The notes under the pieces were generated by a model. The model made no database searches, was not told the origin of the DNA, and saw only the letters and a program-made list of their open reading frames with translations. The position numbers and the translations under genes are program-made. A DNA stretch of 64,000 bases, taken from Vibrio chagasii. GTDB lineage: Bacteria; Pseudomonadota; Gammaproteobacteria; Enterobacterales; Vibrionaceae. Position 1 is the first letter of the stretch, and every line of letters begins with the position of its first letter. The stretch spans positions 1,240,001 through 1,304,000 of the forward strand of contig CP090851.1 of assembly GCA_041879415.1 (NCBI GenBank), read 5' to 3'. Of the stretch, positions 36,075 to 45,163 are shown one piece after another.

Positions 36075-37891
36075 TGAAAGATTCAAAACAACGCCCTAAC
36101 CTGCCGTTATTAGGTTTCGCAGCCTACAGCGGCACAGGTAAAACAACTGTACTTGAAGCTCTGTTACCTTTGTTAACCGACGCAGGTTTGAAAGTTGGCG
36201 TTCTTAAACATGCTCACCACGATTTTGATGTCGATAAGCCGGGCAAAGACAGCTATCGCTTACGTAAAGCTGGTGCGAACCAAATGTTGATCAGCTCTCG
36301 CAACCGTAATGTGATGATGACCGAAACACCGGAAGCAGAAGCGGATTTTGATTACCTATTAACGCGCTTCGATACGAGCACGCTTGATCTGATTTTGGTT
36401 GAAGGCTGCAAGAACATCGCTTTCCCTAAAATCGAGCTTCACCGTGATGAAGTAGGTAAACCTTGGCTTTATCCAAACGATGACAACATCATTGCTATCG
36501 CAGCAGACAGCAAAGTCGAATCTGATCTGCCACAAATGGCAATCAGCGACTTAGAAGCAATTCGTGATTTCATCATTGAATACGCTCAGTCATTTGATCC
36601 AGTATCGAAAACAAGCAAAACATCGGCGTGTTCATCATCAAAAGATAATACACCGATTGTATGTTGCGACTCTTTCTCTCCCGCAGGTCTTACCGTGACT
36701 CAAGGTCAGCAAAAGATTGTTGATAGTATTGATGCACTAGAGCTGACGGAATCTGTTGCCCTAGAACAAGGGTATGGTCGCGTATTGGCGGAAGATGTTA
36801 TCTCACCAATCAATGTACCTCAGAACACGAACTCTGCAATGGACGGTTACGCCATTCGTAGTGAAGATTTGGATCTGGATAGCTACCACGTTGTTGCTGA
36901 AGTTATGGCAGGACACAGCTACGACAAGACAGTTCAACAAGGTGAAGCGGTTAAGATCATGACAGGTGCACCAATGCCGGAGGGTGTTGATGTGGTTGTT
37001 ATGCGTGAGCAGGCTGTTCAAGAAGGTGACACAGTTAGTTTCCCAGATGCGAAAATCTCAGTAGGACAAAATGTCCGTATGGCGGGTGAAGATCTTGAAA
37101 TCGGCCAACCTGTCTTTACTCGTGGTACAAGAATCGAAGCACCAGAAATGGGCATGATGGCATCACTAGGTTTTGGTACCTGCCCTGTTCTACGTAAAGT
37201 GAAAGTTGGCGTATTCTCGACAGGTGATGAAGTTCAAGCACCAGGTAGCGAGCAAAAACCAAATTCTATTTACGATTCAAACCGTTTTACTATTATTGGT
37301 ATGCTTCAAAAACTGGGCTGTGACATCGTTGATTACGGCATTATTGAAGATGACGAACAGAAGATGATGGATGTCCTTCATGCTGCGTCGTTAGAGACTG
37401 ACATGGTATTAACGTCTGGCGGTGTATCTGTTGGTGACGCTGACTACATCAAACTCGCGCTCGATAAATTGGGTGAGATTAACTTCTGGCGTATCAACAT
37501 GCGCCCGGGGCGTCCTCTTGCTTACGGTAAAATTGAAGATAAACCATTCTTTGGTTTGCCAGGCAATCCAGTCGCAGTAATGGTGTCATTCATCAACTTT
37601 GTCGAGCCAGCGATTCGCAAGCTGCAAGGCCAAACAAACTGGACACCAGTAAAAGCGAATGCAGTAGCTACTGAGCAATTACGTTCTCGCCAAGGTCGTA
37701 CTGAATTTAGTCGTGGTGTGTTTACTATGAACGAATCAGGTGTACTTGAAGTTAAGACAACGGGTAAACAAGGCTCAGGCATTCTGCGCTCAATGAGTGA
37801 AGCAAACTGCTTAATTGAAATTTCACCATCGGTTGATACCGTAAAAGTTGGTGAAACAGTGACGATCATTCCACTGCAAGGCCGTGTTTAA
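36074..37891 (+). CDS. mobB-moeA: MobB-MoeA fusion, Mo/W cofactor synthesis
   Basis: A 605-residue two-domain protein. Residues 1-170 are MobB, a GTP-binding adaptor, with P-loop AYSGTGKTT near 15-24 and the KHAHHDFDVDKPGKDSYRLRKAGA block. Residues from about 205 are MoeA, which inserts metal into adenylylated molybdopterin. MoeA marks are NTNSAMDGYAIR (near 252), IMTGAPMPEGVDVVVM, TSGGVSVGDADYIK and GLPGNPVAVMVSFINF. A linker rich in Ser and Lys joins the domains. Such fusions are known. Starts in the mobA stop codon (1-bp overlap). A perfect GGACAAAATGTCC lies in the coding region at 37064. Confidence 0.94.
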   Translation: MKDSKQRPNLPLLGFAAYSGTGKTTVLEALLPLLTDAGLKVGVLKHAHHDFDVDKPGKDSYRLRKAGANQMLISSRNRNVMMTETPEAEADFDYLLTRFDTSTLDLILVEGCKNIAFPKIELHRDEVGKPWLYPNDDNIIAIAADSKVESDLPQMAISDLEAIRDFIIEYAQSFDPVSKTSKTSACSSSKDNTPIVCCDSFSPAGLTVTQGQQKIVDSIDALELTESVALEQGYGRVLAEDVISPINVPQNTNSAMDGYAIRSEDLDLDSYHVVAEVMAGHSYDKTVQQGEAVKIMTGAPMPEGVDVVVMREQAVQEGDTVSFPDAKISVGQNVRMAGEDLEIGQPVFTRGTRIEAPEMGMMASLGFGTCPVLRKVKVGVFSTGDEVQAPGSEQKPNSIYDSNRFTIIGMLQKLGCDIVDYGIIEDDEQKMMDVLHAASLETDMVLTSGGVSVGDADYIKLALDKLGEINFWRINMRPGRPLAYGKIEDKPFFGLPGNPVAVMVSFINFVEPAIRKLQGQTNWTPVKANAVATEQLRSRQGRTEFSRGVFTMNESGVLEVKTTGKQGSGILRSMSEANCLIEISPSVDTVKVGETVTIIPLQGRV

Positions 37892-37940
37892 TTAATAAAA
37901 CAGCCTAAGGTATGTTGATTGCACTAGAGCTCGAACATTC

Positions 37941-37983
37941 GAAGCCCCTTCTACGATGGTTTAGTCGCAAGGGGCTTTTATAT
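37941..37983 (+). terminator. Terminator of the tup-mob operon
   Basis: A 9-bp stem (AAGCCCCTT / AAGGGGCTT) with an 18-base loop and a short T-run (TTTTATATTT), 50 bp after the moeA stop codon. Confidence 0.75.
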
Positions 37984-38109
37984 TTCTGAGCTAACCTTAA
38001 TAAGTAACCCATTAACTAAGTTAATCTTAAGATTTCTTACCATTACCTTGAGCGACGTACGGTTTTTATGTAGAGTGCGCCCAAAGTAAAAATTCTATTG
38101 GAGCGCATC

Positions 38110-38376
38110 ATGGCTCGTACCATTCTGTACACGTACAAAGACGAAGAAAAAGAGTTACTGTTTTCAAAACAAGAACACCGCACGATCCAAGAAGCGGTTG
38201 CGGATGCTGAAGGCATAGATATCACTGAATACCTAAAAACAGAGCAGCAGCTTGAGTTGATTTCAGACACTAAAGCGGTTCGTAACTACCAAGACAACTA
38301 CTTCCGTAAGCTAGGTTTTTCAAAGCTTACACTGAAGCAAAAAGAAAACCTTGGTGTTGGTAAAAAGAAGAAGTAA
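38110..38376 (+). CDS. DUF2960 family protein
   Basis: A basic 88-residue cytoplasmic protein starting MARTILYTYKDEEKELLFSK, containing EAVADAEGIDITEYLKTEQQ and ending in a Lys-rich tail. The pattern fits DUF2960, a small family of Vibrio and Shewanella. The ATG at 38110 has GGAG 7 bases upstream; the in-frame start at 38098 precedes that site and is rejected. Function is unknown. Stands alone between terminators. Confidence 0.75.
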   Translation: MARTILYTYKDEEKELLFSKQEHRTIQEAVADAEGIDITEYLKTEQQLELISDTKAVRNYQDNYFRKLGFSKLTLKQKENLGVGKKKK

Positions 38377-38432
38377 TTTCCTAGTGAGCTTCGTTCTTAA
38401 TAACGAGTTACTGGCTCTAATCACCAAACAAT

Positions 38433-38471
38433 AAAAAATGCCGCAACCTCTTTTGAGATTGCGGCATTTTT
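38433..38471. terminator. Bidirectional terminator between DUF2960 and nagK
   Basis: A 16-bp stem with one mismatch (arms AAAATGCCGCAACCTC and GAGATTGCGGCATTTT) around TTTT. A-rich left and T-rich right flanks serve both convergent genes. Confidence 0.87.
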
Positions 38472-38508
38472 ATTTATTCTGCGTAATGTGTTTAGCTGAA
38501 AACCATCA

Positions 38509-39417
38509 CTATTTGATGTTTAAGAATGCAGCACCACGAACGCCGCCTGAATCACCGTGTTTTGCTTTGATGATCTTCGGACACTTAGCAACAGACAGTA
38601 AGTACTTAGGCACACGCTTTGGCATTTCTTCGTAGATAAGCTCGAAGTTTGAAAGACCGCCACCCAAAGCAACAACGTGTGGATCTAGGCCAGTAAACAA
38701 GTTCGCAAAGCAGATTGCTAAAAGCTCCATGAAGCGGTCAACGTGTTCAGCCGCTTTAGCCTCACCTTCGTTGTAAGCTTGGATAATCTCAATCGCTTTC
38801 TTCTTCTCGCCAAAGTAGTGCTCGTAAATCAATTCGAAACCACGGCCCGATAGGTAGCTGTCTAGACAACCTTTTTTACCACAACCACAACCTAATAGCG
38901 GTGCGTTGTCGCCAAGGTGGAACCATGCATCCAAAGGTAGACGCATATGGCCTAGCTCACCGGCAACGTGGTTACGACCAGAGAATACCTTACCTTCGTA
39001 AACTAAACCGCCGCCAAAACCTGTACCTAGAATTAGACCTGCAACTGATGGCTCGTCTTTTAGCTCGTCATCCCATGCTTCAGAAAGCGCGAAACAGTTC
39101 GCATCGTTTTCGATCTTTACGCTACGACCGATTAGCGCTTCTAAATCTTTACGTAATGGCTTACCTGTTGATGCAGGAACATTAACAACCAGCATAGTGC
39201 CGTCGTCTGCGTTTTCCATACCAGGAAGGCCAAGGCCGATTTTGCCTTCGCAAGAGAATTCGCTATCGTATTTCTTTACTAAACCAGCGATCGTATCCAG
39301 CAGTAATTGATAGTCATCTGTTGGTGTTGGAACGCGCTCTGTCGCTACTCGCTCAAGTTTCTCATTGAATGCACCAAATTCAATTTTAGTGCCGCCAACA
39401 TCGAAGCCGTAATACAT
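38509..39417 (-). CDS. nagK: N-acetylglucosamine kinase, ROK family
   Basis: Phosphorylates GlcNAc from peptidoglycan or chitin recycling. The 302-residue protein has the ATP site [12 protein letters not shown] (residues 6-17), sugar-binding [11 protein letters not shown] (near 102), [20 protein letters not shown] and the ROK zinc motif [16 protein letters not shown] (near 175-191). The length matches E. coli NagK (303). It is a single leftward gene. The DNA before it (39418-39580) shows no obvious operator. Confidence 0.93.
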   Translation of the reverse strand: MYYGFDVGGTKIEFGAFNEKLERVATERVPTPTDDYQLLLDTIAGLVKKYDSEFSCEGKIGLGLPGMENADDGTMLVVNVPASTGKPLRKDLEALIGRSVKIENDANCFALSEAWDDELKDEPSVAGLILGTGFGGGLVYEGKVFSGRNHVAGELGHMRLPLDAWFHLGDNAPLLGCGCGKKGCLDSYLSGRGFELIYEHYFGEKKKAIEIIQAYNEGEAKAAEHVDRFMELLAICFANLFTGLDPHVVALGGGLSNFELIYEEMPKRVPKYLLSVAKCPKIIKAKHGDSGGVRGAAFLNIK

Positions 39418-39580
39418 GAAATCTCTCCAATTTTTCCCTAAATTCGGGCAAATAAACTCTTTAAATAAAACAACTGGGGAACATTATCCATAACACTCCC
39501 CCTACAAACCGTGATAGATAACAAACTTATCTCGTGTTTGAGTCTGTTTGAACAACAAGTCAGCACAAAGCGGTTAAAGG

Positions 39581-40321
39581 TTAGAGTGACGTCTCATTTT
39601 TACTGTGCTCTATGAAAGCATTCAGGCTTGGTTTGGTCGGATCCGACTTGTAACGAGTCTTACTTAGCATGTAGCTTTCGCGAAATGCTTCAAACCAGAG
39701 CTGTAATGTTTTTGCGCCCTGCTCTTCACCAGCCTGTTTTAATACCAAGCTTGCTACTTCTGCAGTTGAGAGGTGTTGCTCATTATCTGACTTTCGCATC
39801 ATGTATTGAGAAACCGATTCAGGTTCAATCGACAACACAGGTAAATCTTGCAGGTACTCAGAACGTCTAAAGATACGTCTTGCTTCACGCCAGCTACCAT
39901 CGATGAAGATCAGAAGTAGCTTTTTGTTTGGATCACGCATTTGCGGCAGGTCTTGAACCACTCGTGATTTGTCATCGGTATAGTCTTCTGGGAATACAAT
40001 CACAGGTTGATACTTTTCGTCCTTAAGAACATCAAGCATCTCTGTGTTTGGCTCAGTTCGATACCAAAGGTACACATGGCTGTCTTTCACCGTGTCTACT
40101 ATCAAACGGCCCGTGTTACTTGGTTTTAAGATTTCGTTATCAGACAAGATCAACATGGTCGCTACGTTCGTATCTATGTCTGGTTGATGCTCGCAGATAC
40201 AACTGTCTTGTTTGATTTTGCAATACTCACATCGCACCACCTTACATCCACGCGCGTTAAACGGCTTTGTAGAAAGTGATAAACGGTGTTGGTACAAACG
40301 GTGGAAAGCGTGAATTCTCAT
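39581..40321 (-). CDS. DTW-domain tRNA-uridine aminocarboxypropyltransferase
   Basis: Likely forms acp3U in tRNA from SAM, as in the TapT/YfiP family. The 246-residue protein has a Cys pair (CEYCKIKQDSCICEH near 30) and the DTW-domain block LLLIFIDGSWREARRIFRRSEYLQDLPVLSIEP, where DTW is replaced by DGSW. The ATG at 40321 is preferred; the annotated upstream TTG adds only two residues. Divergent from the sterol desaturase-like gene, 78 bp apart. Target position in tRNA is unknown here. Confidence 0.85.
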   Translation of the reverse strand: MRIHAFHRLYQHRLSLSTKPFNARGCKVVRCEYCKIKQDSCICEHQPDIDTNVATMLILSDNEILKPSNTGRLIVDTVKDSHVYLWYRTEPNTEMLDVLKDEKYQPVIVFPEDYTDDKSRVVQDLPQMRDPNKKLLLIFIDGSWREARRIFRRSEYLQDLPVLSIEPESVSQYMMRKSDNEQHLSTAEVASLVLKQAGEEQGAKTLQLWFEAFRESYMLSKTRYKSDPTKPSLNAFIEHSKNETSL

Positions 40322-40399
40322 GGACAATAACGATAGATAGAACTAGAAAAGTGGCACGATTGTACTTACAGTGGCTTGATAATGATAGAAGGAATTCTT

Positions 40400-41197
40400 A
40401 TGCAGGACCCATCACTACTTCGCCTTGTCTGTTTTATCACCGCTTTTGTCTTGTGTGCTTTGTGGGAATACCAAGCACCTAGAAAAAAACTAACGCAAAA
40501 CAAGTGGTTTCGATGGGGAAATAACTTCTCATTAATGGCGCTTAACAGTGTTTTACTGGCGACATTAATACCTGTTGCGGCATTTCAAGCGGCACTGATT
40601 GCGGAACAAAATCAATGGGGTCTGTTCAATAACGTCAGCCTACCCTTTGAAATCACCGTGTTCCTTTGTGTCTTGTTATTAGATCTTGCCATTTACACTC
40701 AGCACCTCGTCTTCCACCGTATACCAGCTCTATGGAAACTTCATCGCGTTCATCACGCCGATCTGGATATAGACGTAACTACGGGTACCCGCTTTCATCC
40801 AATTGAGATGATTTTATCGATGTTGATTAAGGTCGCGTTGATTTCCGTTTTGGGCGTACCGGCACTAGCGGTTGTAATATTCGAGGTCGTACTGAATGTG
40901 AGTGCCATGTTCAATCACAGCAACGGTCGTTTACCTTTATGGTTCGACAAACAGCTTCGCAAAGTCATTGTTACGCCAGACATGCATCGAGTGCACCATT
41001 CAGTCATCGTCAAAGAGACCCACTCTAATTTTGGTTTCTTCTTATCGGTGTGGGATATCTGGTTTAAGACGTATCGTGCTCAACCCGAGCTTGGTCACGA
41101 TAAGGTAAGCATCGGTGTACCAGAAATACGTGATGGGAAGGAACAGAGGCTAGATAAACTGATTACCCAGCCATTTAGATACAACCAGAACAAATAG
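40400..41197 (+). CDS. Sterol desaturase-family di-iron membrane protein
   Basis: A 265-residue integral membrane protein of the fatty acid hydroxylase/sterol desaturase superfamily. Three histidine boxes are present: HLVFHRIPALWKLHRVHH (near 103-120), FNHSNGR (near 171-177) and HRVHH (near 196). Four helices surround them. I chose the ATG at 40400 because AAGGA lies 7 bases upstream; an ORF start at 40376 (TTG) is less likely. Substrate unknown; bacterial members act on carotenoids, hopanoids or lipids. Confidence 0.88.
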   Translation: MQDPSLLRLVCFITAFVLCALWEYQAPRKKLTQNKWFRWGNNFSLMALNSVLLATLIPVAAFQAALIAEQNQWGLFNNVSLPFEITVFLCVLLLDLAIYTQHLVFHRIPALWKLHRVHHADLDIDVTTGTRFHPIEMILSMLIKVALISVLGVPALAVVIFEVVLNVSAMFNHSNGRLPLWFDKQLRKVIVTPDMHRVHHSVIVKETHSNFGFFLSVWDIWFKTYRAQPELGHDKVSIGVPEIRDGKEQRLDKLITQPFRYNQNK

Positions 41198-41223
41198 AAT
41201 GAGAGATAGCTAACCAACAAACG

Positions 41224-41871
41224 TTAGGCTTTTAGTTCACGTAGGTAGCGGTAGATGGTATGGATAGAGATATCGAGTCCTTTTGCCGCGATTTGGGCGC
41301 TGTCTTTTAAATCGAAAATCCCCATCTCATGCAATCGAGTGACAATCTCTCGGCTCTTCTTCGATGGCGCGATGTCTGCGTCGTTACTTACCTGTTCTCT
41401 TACCGTTTCAATTGAGCTGTGCATCATCTCTTCATTACTACGCGCAAAGGTTTCAGGCGTTGTTTGAGGACGGTCGACATGTGGTAGCAAACAAGGGACA
41501 AGTGAATGCATCACTTCTTGAAAAGGTGCGTCGAGGTTGGTGTTGATGCACAACAAACCAATGGCTTGTTGTTGAGGGTTTCGAATGATGGTCGTCATTG
41601 AGCGTAAGGTTTTGCCATCGGGACATTTTGTCATGTAAGCGCCCGAAACATCGTTACCTTGAGTGAGCTTCATCAATGCTAAATTAGTAATTGGAGCCCC
41701 TACTTCTCGCCCGGTGACGTGGCTATTCGCAATTTTAATAATCGAAGGATTACGAACATCTAAACTGTGTAGTAACACTTCGGTATGCTCGCCATACATT
41801 GCGGCGATGCCATCAACGATGTTCTCGATTGCGTGCAAGATGTCATAGTCACTTTGAGATAATTCGAACAC
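41224..41871 (-). CDS. YheO/DauR-like PAS and HTH regulator
   Basis: A 215-residue transcription regulator. The N-terminal half is a YheO-type PAS domain (residues about 10-120: GIAAMYGEHTEVLLHSLD, IIRNPQQQAIGLLCINTN). The C-terminus is a HTH_22 helix-turn-helix (IFDLKDSAQIAAKGLDISIHTIYRYLREL, near 185-214). In Pasteurella and relatives, DauR controls D-arginine catabolism. Here it sits downstream of, and in line with, the L-cysteine desulfidase and RidA genes, so I infer it controls them. Leftward, 88 bp after the desulfidase gene. Confidence 0.87.
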   Translation of the reverse strand: MFELSQSDYDILHAIENIVDGIAAMYGEHTEVLLHSLDVRNPSIIKIANSHVTGREVGAPITNLALMKLTQGNDVSGAYMTKCPDGKTLRSMTTIIRNPQQQAIGLLCINTNLDAPFQEVMHSLVPCLLPHVDRPQTTPETFARSNEEMMHSSIETVREQVSNDADIAPSKKSREIVTRLHEMGIFDLKDSAQIAAKGLDISIHTIYRYLRELKA

Positions 41872-41959
41872 TGAGTCCTTCCTCTTTTGGCGAGAAAACC
41901 GCTAAGTAAAAATTACCAAGCGGTTCGTCTTAAAAATAGTTTGAATCAAAAACGTTTGA

Positions 41960-43234
41960 TTACGCTGACATTATATCAATAATCGTAGAGTCTGTAACAC
42001 TCATACCAGCGGTAACCAATTTTCCAATATTGCGGATACTGGTCTCAACATCATCAGCAACGATGCCCTGGTTGTGTGCCTCATTACAGCGCATTGCCAT
42101 TAAGAAACCATTAACTGCAGCACTGGTTGAGGTTTTCACTTTCATTGCGCAGGTAGACTTAGCGCCATCACACACCATGCCTGAACAATCACTCAGGACA
42201 TTTTGAATCGCGTAGCAGCCTTGCTCAAACGACCCTTTTGCTAGATATACCATCGCCATAGCCGCTGAAGCGCTCGTGACTGTGTTCCCACAAAATGCAG
42301 ACAACGGTGGATAATGCGACTTAATGTAAATCGCACCTAAGTGACTCATGATTAATGCTCGTGCCAATTGTTCTTGAGTCGCTTTAAAGTGCTCGGCAAT
42401 AACCGCGACAGGGATTGTTGCAGCTATCCCTTGGTTACCGCTACCAAAGTTACTCATGGCAGGTAGAGTCGCACCGCCCATTCGAGCATCAGACGCGGCA
42501 GCCGTTTGCATGACGATCTTATTCATCAAGTCTTCTGCCATTAGGCCTAATTGAATGCCTTGTACCATAGTACGCCCGACTTCAAGCCCATAGGCATGAG
42601 CTAACCCTTCTTCTGACAGCTTGCCGTTGAGAGCCGATGCTTCGAGTATAAAAGCAATATCGTCGAAGTCCGCACTGGTGGCAAAGTTGTAGATGCTACC
42701 AATATCAATATCGATTCCATCACAGATAGAACCTGTTGGTATTGTTTGATCGCAATCTTGGCTGAATAGAACTGTGCCATTTAAGGTTTTTTTGATGATC
42801 TGAGTATGACCGCCGCTGATTTCTACGGCCGCTATTTGACCTTCAGATTCTACTTCCGCATAGCAATAGATGAATTCGTCTACATCTTTACGGTGTGCGC
42901 TGACTTGGCCTGCGTCAATCAACGCTTGTGCTTTTTCGACATCTTTTTCGCTGATGTTCGCCAACACTTCTAAGCCAGCGTGTGGGTCCCCACCAATCGC
43001 ACCCACGGCTGCAGCTATGGGTAGGCCAATTTTTCCTGTCCCCGGAACAAACACGCCCATAGAGTTTTTGTATAAATTATCCGACACATACACGCGAACT
43101 TTATCGGGAGCACCCACAAGCATCTTGGCCGCAACAGAACAAGCGTAAGCTGCGGAGATGGGCTCTGTACAGCCAAGCGCTGGCTTCACGACGGTATTCA
43201 AAATATCTTTATACTGTTGCCATTGGTGTTTCAT
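41960..43234 (-). CDS. cyuA: L-cysteine desulfidase family protein (UPF0597)
   Basis: Splits L-cysteine into pyruvate, ammonia and sulfide using an oxygen-sensitive [4Fe-4S] cluster. The 424-residue protein begins with the conserved [16 protein letters not shown] (near 16-31) and has [24 protein letters not shown] (near 61-84). Cluster cysteines are suggested by [16 protein letters not shown] near 350-365. Full length compared with E. coli YhaM (436). RidA upstream would neutralise the 2-aminoacrylate intermediate. The regulator gene is downstream. Confidence 0.9.
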   Translation of the reverse strand: MKHQWQQYKDILNTVVKPALGCTEPISAAYACSVAAKMLVGAPDKVRVYVSDNLYKNSMGVFVPGTGKIGLPIAAAVGAIGGDPHAGLEVLANISEKDVEKAQALIDAGQVSAHRKDVDEFIYCYAEVESEGQIAAVEISGGHTQIIKKTLNGTVLFSQDCDQTIPTGSICDGIDIDIGSIYNFATSADFDDIAFILEASALNGKLSEEGLAHAYGLEVGRTMVQGIQLGLMAEDLMNKIVMQTAAASDARMGGATLPAMSNFGSGNQGIAATIPVAVIAEHFKATQEQLARALIMSHLGAIYIKSHYPPLSAFCGNTVTSASAAMAMVYLAKGSFEQGCYAIQNVLSDCSGMVCDGAKSTCAMKVKTSTSAAVNGFLMAMRCNEAHNQGIVADDVETSIRNIGKLVTAGMSVTDSTIIDIMSA

Positions 43235-43274
43235 AGTAAGGACCTCACACTATTCTTCAATTATTTACGAGCAG

Positions 43275-43655
43275 TTACTTACGACCAGCAATCGCTTCGA
43301 TTTCGATTTTCACGCCTAAAGGAAGATCCTTCACTGCAAAACAGCTACGTGCAGGACAGTCTTTTTCAAAGAACTCTTTGTACACTTCATTGAAAGCTGC
43401 AAAGTCATTAATGTCTGATAAGTAACACGTTGTTTTTAGTACTTGATCTAGGTCGCTGCCTGCAGCTTGTAAAACATATTGGAGGTTAAGCAGTGACTGA
43501 CGAGATTGCTCACTTACGCCACCTTCTACAACACCACCTTTCTCTTTACACACCGGTAATTGACCTGATGTGAAAACAAGGTTTCCGAATGCGTTACCGT
43601 GTGAGTATGGACCAATGGCTTCCGGCGCTTGATTTGCTGTAATGATTTCTTTCAT
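43275..43655 (-). CDS. ridA: RidA enamine/imine deaminase
   Basis: A 126-residue trimeric enzyme that hydrolyses reactive 2-aminoacrylate. Family marks: IGPYSHGNAFGNLVFTSGQLP (residues 17-37), SLLNLQYVLQAAGSDLDQVLKTTCYLSDINDFA, and PARSCFAVKDLPLGVKIEIEAIA near the end, with the catalytic Arg in PARS. First gene of a leftward group with cyuA (40 bp gap) and the DauR-like regulator. Removing the toxic product of cysteine cleavage is a consistent role. Confidence 0.93.
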   Translation of the reverse strand: MKEIITANQAPEAIGPYSHGNAFGNLVFTSGQLPVCKEKGGVVEGGVSEQSRQSLLNLQYVLQAAGSDLDQVLKTTCYLSDINDFAAFNEVYKEFFEKDCPARSCFAVKDLPLGVKIEIEAIAGRK

Positions 43656-43844
43656 GATTCTTCCTATTCAGATTGGCTAAATATTTCAACTACAGTTTAA
43701 ACACTGAAAATAATAAAATGCAAAAATAGTTGCAATAAATACTAAAAAAACCATTCAATCAAAGATCTCAAAAATGGAAGTCATTTTAAGCTGTTGATTA
43801 TTAATAGCTTGATGGCATATCCATATTTTGATGATTTCAAAACA

Positions 43845-43858
43845 TCGATCTAAATCAA
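43845..43858. promoter_or_regulatory. FNR-like box between ridA and azlC
   Basis: TCGATCTAAATCAA differs by one base from TTGAT-N4-ATCAA. It lies in the 303-bp AT-rich gap between ridA and azlC. Anaerobic control of an Fe-S cysteine desulfidase would make sense, but CRP-like sites look alike. Confidence 0.4.
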
Positions 43859-43958
43859 ATAAATTTTAATCTTGATTTGAAAATAATTTCATTCGCCAAT
43901 ACGATTCTCACCATAATTTGCAAATAAATTTGAATTTTTAATCTAGGGTGAGCATGTC

Positions 43959-44696
43959 ATGAATAAACAACAAATCCAGGCAGGGTTAAGAGCAATCTTC
44001 CCTCTATGCGTTGGTGCATTTCCGTTTTCGTTCATTGTGGGAGCGGTCAGTATTACCGCAGGAATGAGCGTGACTCAGAGTACCTTATGGTCTTTCACTG
44101 TGTTTGCCGGATCATCACAAATGGTGGCGTTAGGGCTAGTTCAGTCATCAGCAAGTATTGTGGTCATCATGTTTACGACCTTCATCATAAACCTGCGCCA
44201 TATGCTATACAGCGCTTCAATGTCAGAGCACATGAAATCCTATCCCTTTCACGTTCGTATGTTGATGTCCTACGGCCTTACCGATGAGGTCTATGCAGCA
44301 ACGATCAATGAGATGAAGGAAGAAGGTGAAAGTCGACACTGGTTCTATTTAGCGGCAATGGGTGGTTTTTGGGTTAACTGGGTAGTGGCAGATTTCCTTG
44401 GCGCACTGATCGGTTCTTCGTTCCCTGAAATTGCTAACTACGGATTGGATTTCGCGATGGTCGCAGCCTTTATCGCTATCGTGATTCCTCAAGTGAAAAG
44501 CCGTGAATGTATTGTTGCAGCCATTGTCGCGACCTTTACTGGGGTGCTTCTTGCAGAACTTCCCTACTCTCTTGGCCTTGTCATTGCTGCCGTTGTTGGG
44601 GTGTACGCAGGCTACCGAATGGACCTATCAACTGAACAAGCGGAACAAGAAGCGATGCAAACTGACCTATTACCTCAAGAACGTGGAGTGGCATAA
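43959..44696 (+). CDS. azlC: AzlC-family branched-chain amino acid exporter subunit
   Basis: Inner-membrane protein of 245 residues with about seven helices. AzlC marks: GLRAIFPLCVGAFPFSFIVGA at the start, STLWSFTVFAGSSQMVALGL near 45-65, TTFIINLRHMLYSASM near 71-87. With AzlD it forms an exporter that usually handles branched-chain or analog amino acids. AzlD follows 2 bp later. It is divergent from ridA-cyuA, so export of an amino acid linked to Cys metabolism is possible. Confidence 0.92.
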   Translation: MNKQQIQAGLRAIFPLCVGAFPFSFIVGAVSITAGMSVTQSTLWSFTVFAGSSQMVALGLVQSSASIVVIMFTTFIINLRHMLYSASMSEHMKSYPFHVRMLMSYGLTDEVYAATINEMKEEGESRHWFYLAAMGGFWVNWVVADFLGALIGSSFPEIANYGLDFAMVAAFIAIVIPQVKSRECIVAAIVATFTGVLLAELPYSLGLVIAAVVGVYAGYRMDLSTEQAEQEAMQTDLLPQERGVA

Positions 44697-44698
44697 CA

Positions 44699-45034
44699 AT
44701 GAATACTACAACTTTTATTCTTATTACTCTTGCGATGGCAGCGGCGACCTTTGTTATTCGGTTCTCAGTGATTGGTTTAGCTGGTAAGTTTGAGATGTCG
44801 GAACGATTCAAAAAGACGCTGCGCTTTGTCCCGGTTACGGTTTTACCTGCGATTATTGCTGTCGAGATATTAGGAGCAGGGCCAGATATGGAATTTGATC
44901 TACACAACCCAAAAGTATTGGCCGCAATTGTTTGTACGCTTGTGAGCCTGCGCTTCGATTTGATTTGGGTGGTAATCAGTGGCGTTGCATCGCTGATATT
45001 TTTCCAACACGTCATGCCTACCTTTTTTATGTAA
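44699..45034 (+). CDS. azlD: AzlD-family exporter subunit
   Basis: A 111-residue membrane protein with about four helices and the AzlD pattern TTFILITLAMAAATFVIRFSVIGLAGKF, followed by FVPVTVLPAIIAVEILG. It starts 2 bp after the azlC stop. The pair is complete and ends in a strong terminator. Confidence 0.92.
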   Translation: MNTTTFILITLAMAAATFVIRFSVIGLAGKFEMSERFKKTLRFVPVTVLPAIIAVEILGAGPDMEFDLHNPKVLAAIVCTLVSLRFDLIWVVISGVASLIFFQHVMPTFFM

Positions 45035-45053
45035 GCATTCCAACACTAGCTAT

Positions 45054-45093
45054 AAGCAAAAAGGCAGAGCGTGAACTCTGCCTTTTTGCTTTG
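45054..45093. terminator. Terminator after azlCD
   Basis: A long perfect stem (16 bp, AAGCAAAAAGGCAGAG and complement) with a 6- to 8-base loop is flanked by A- and T-rich arms, so it may serve both azlCD and the opposing MCP gene. Confidence 0.87.
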
Positions 45094-45163
45094 GGTATTT
45101 CGGATTTTTAGTATTTTCGGGCGAGGCAGCTTGTGACTGCACTAAGTGTGTTAAACCGCAAGG

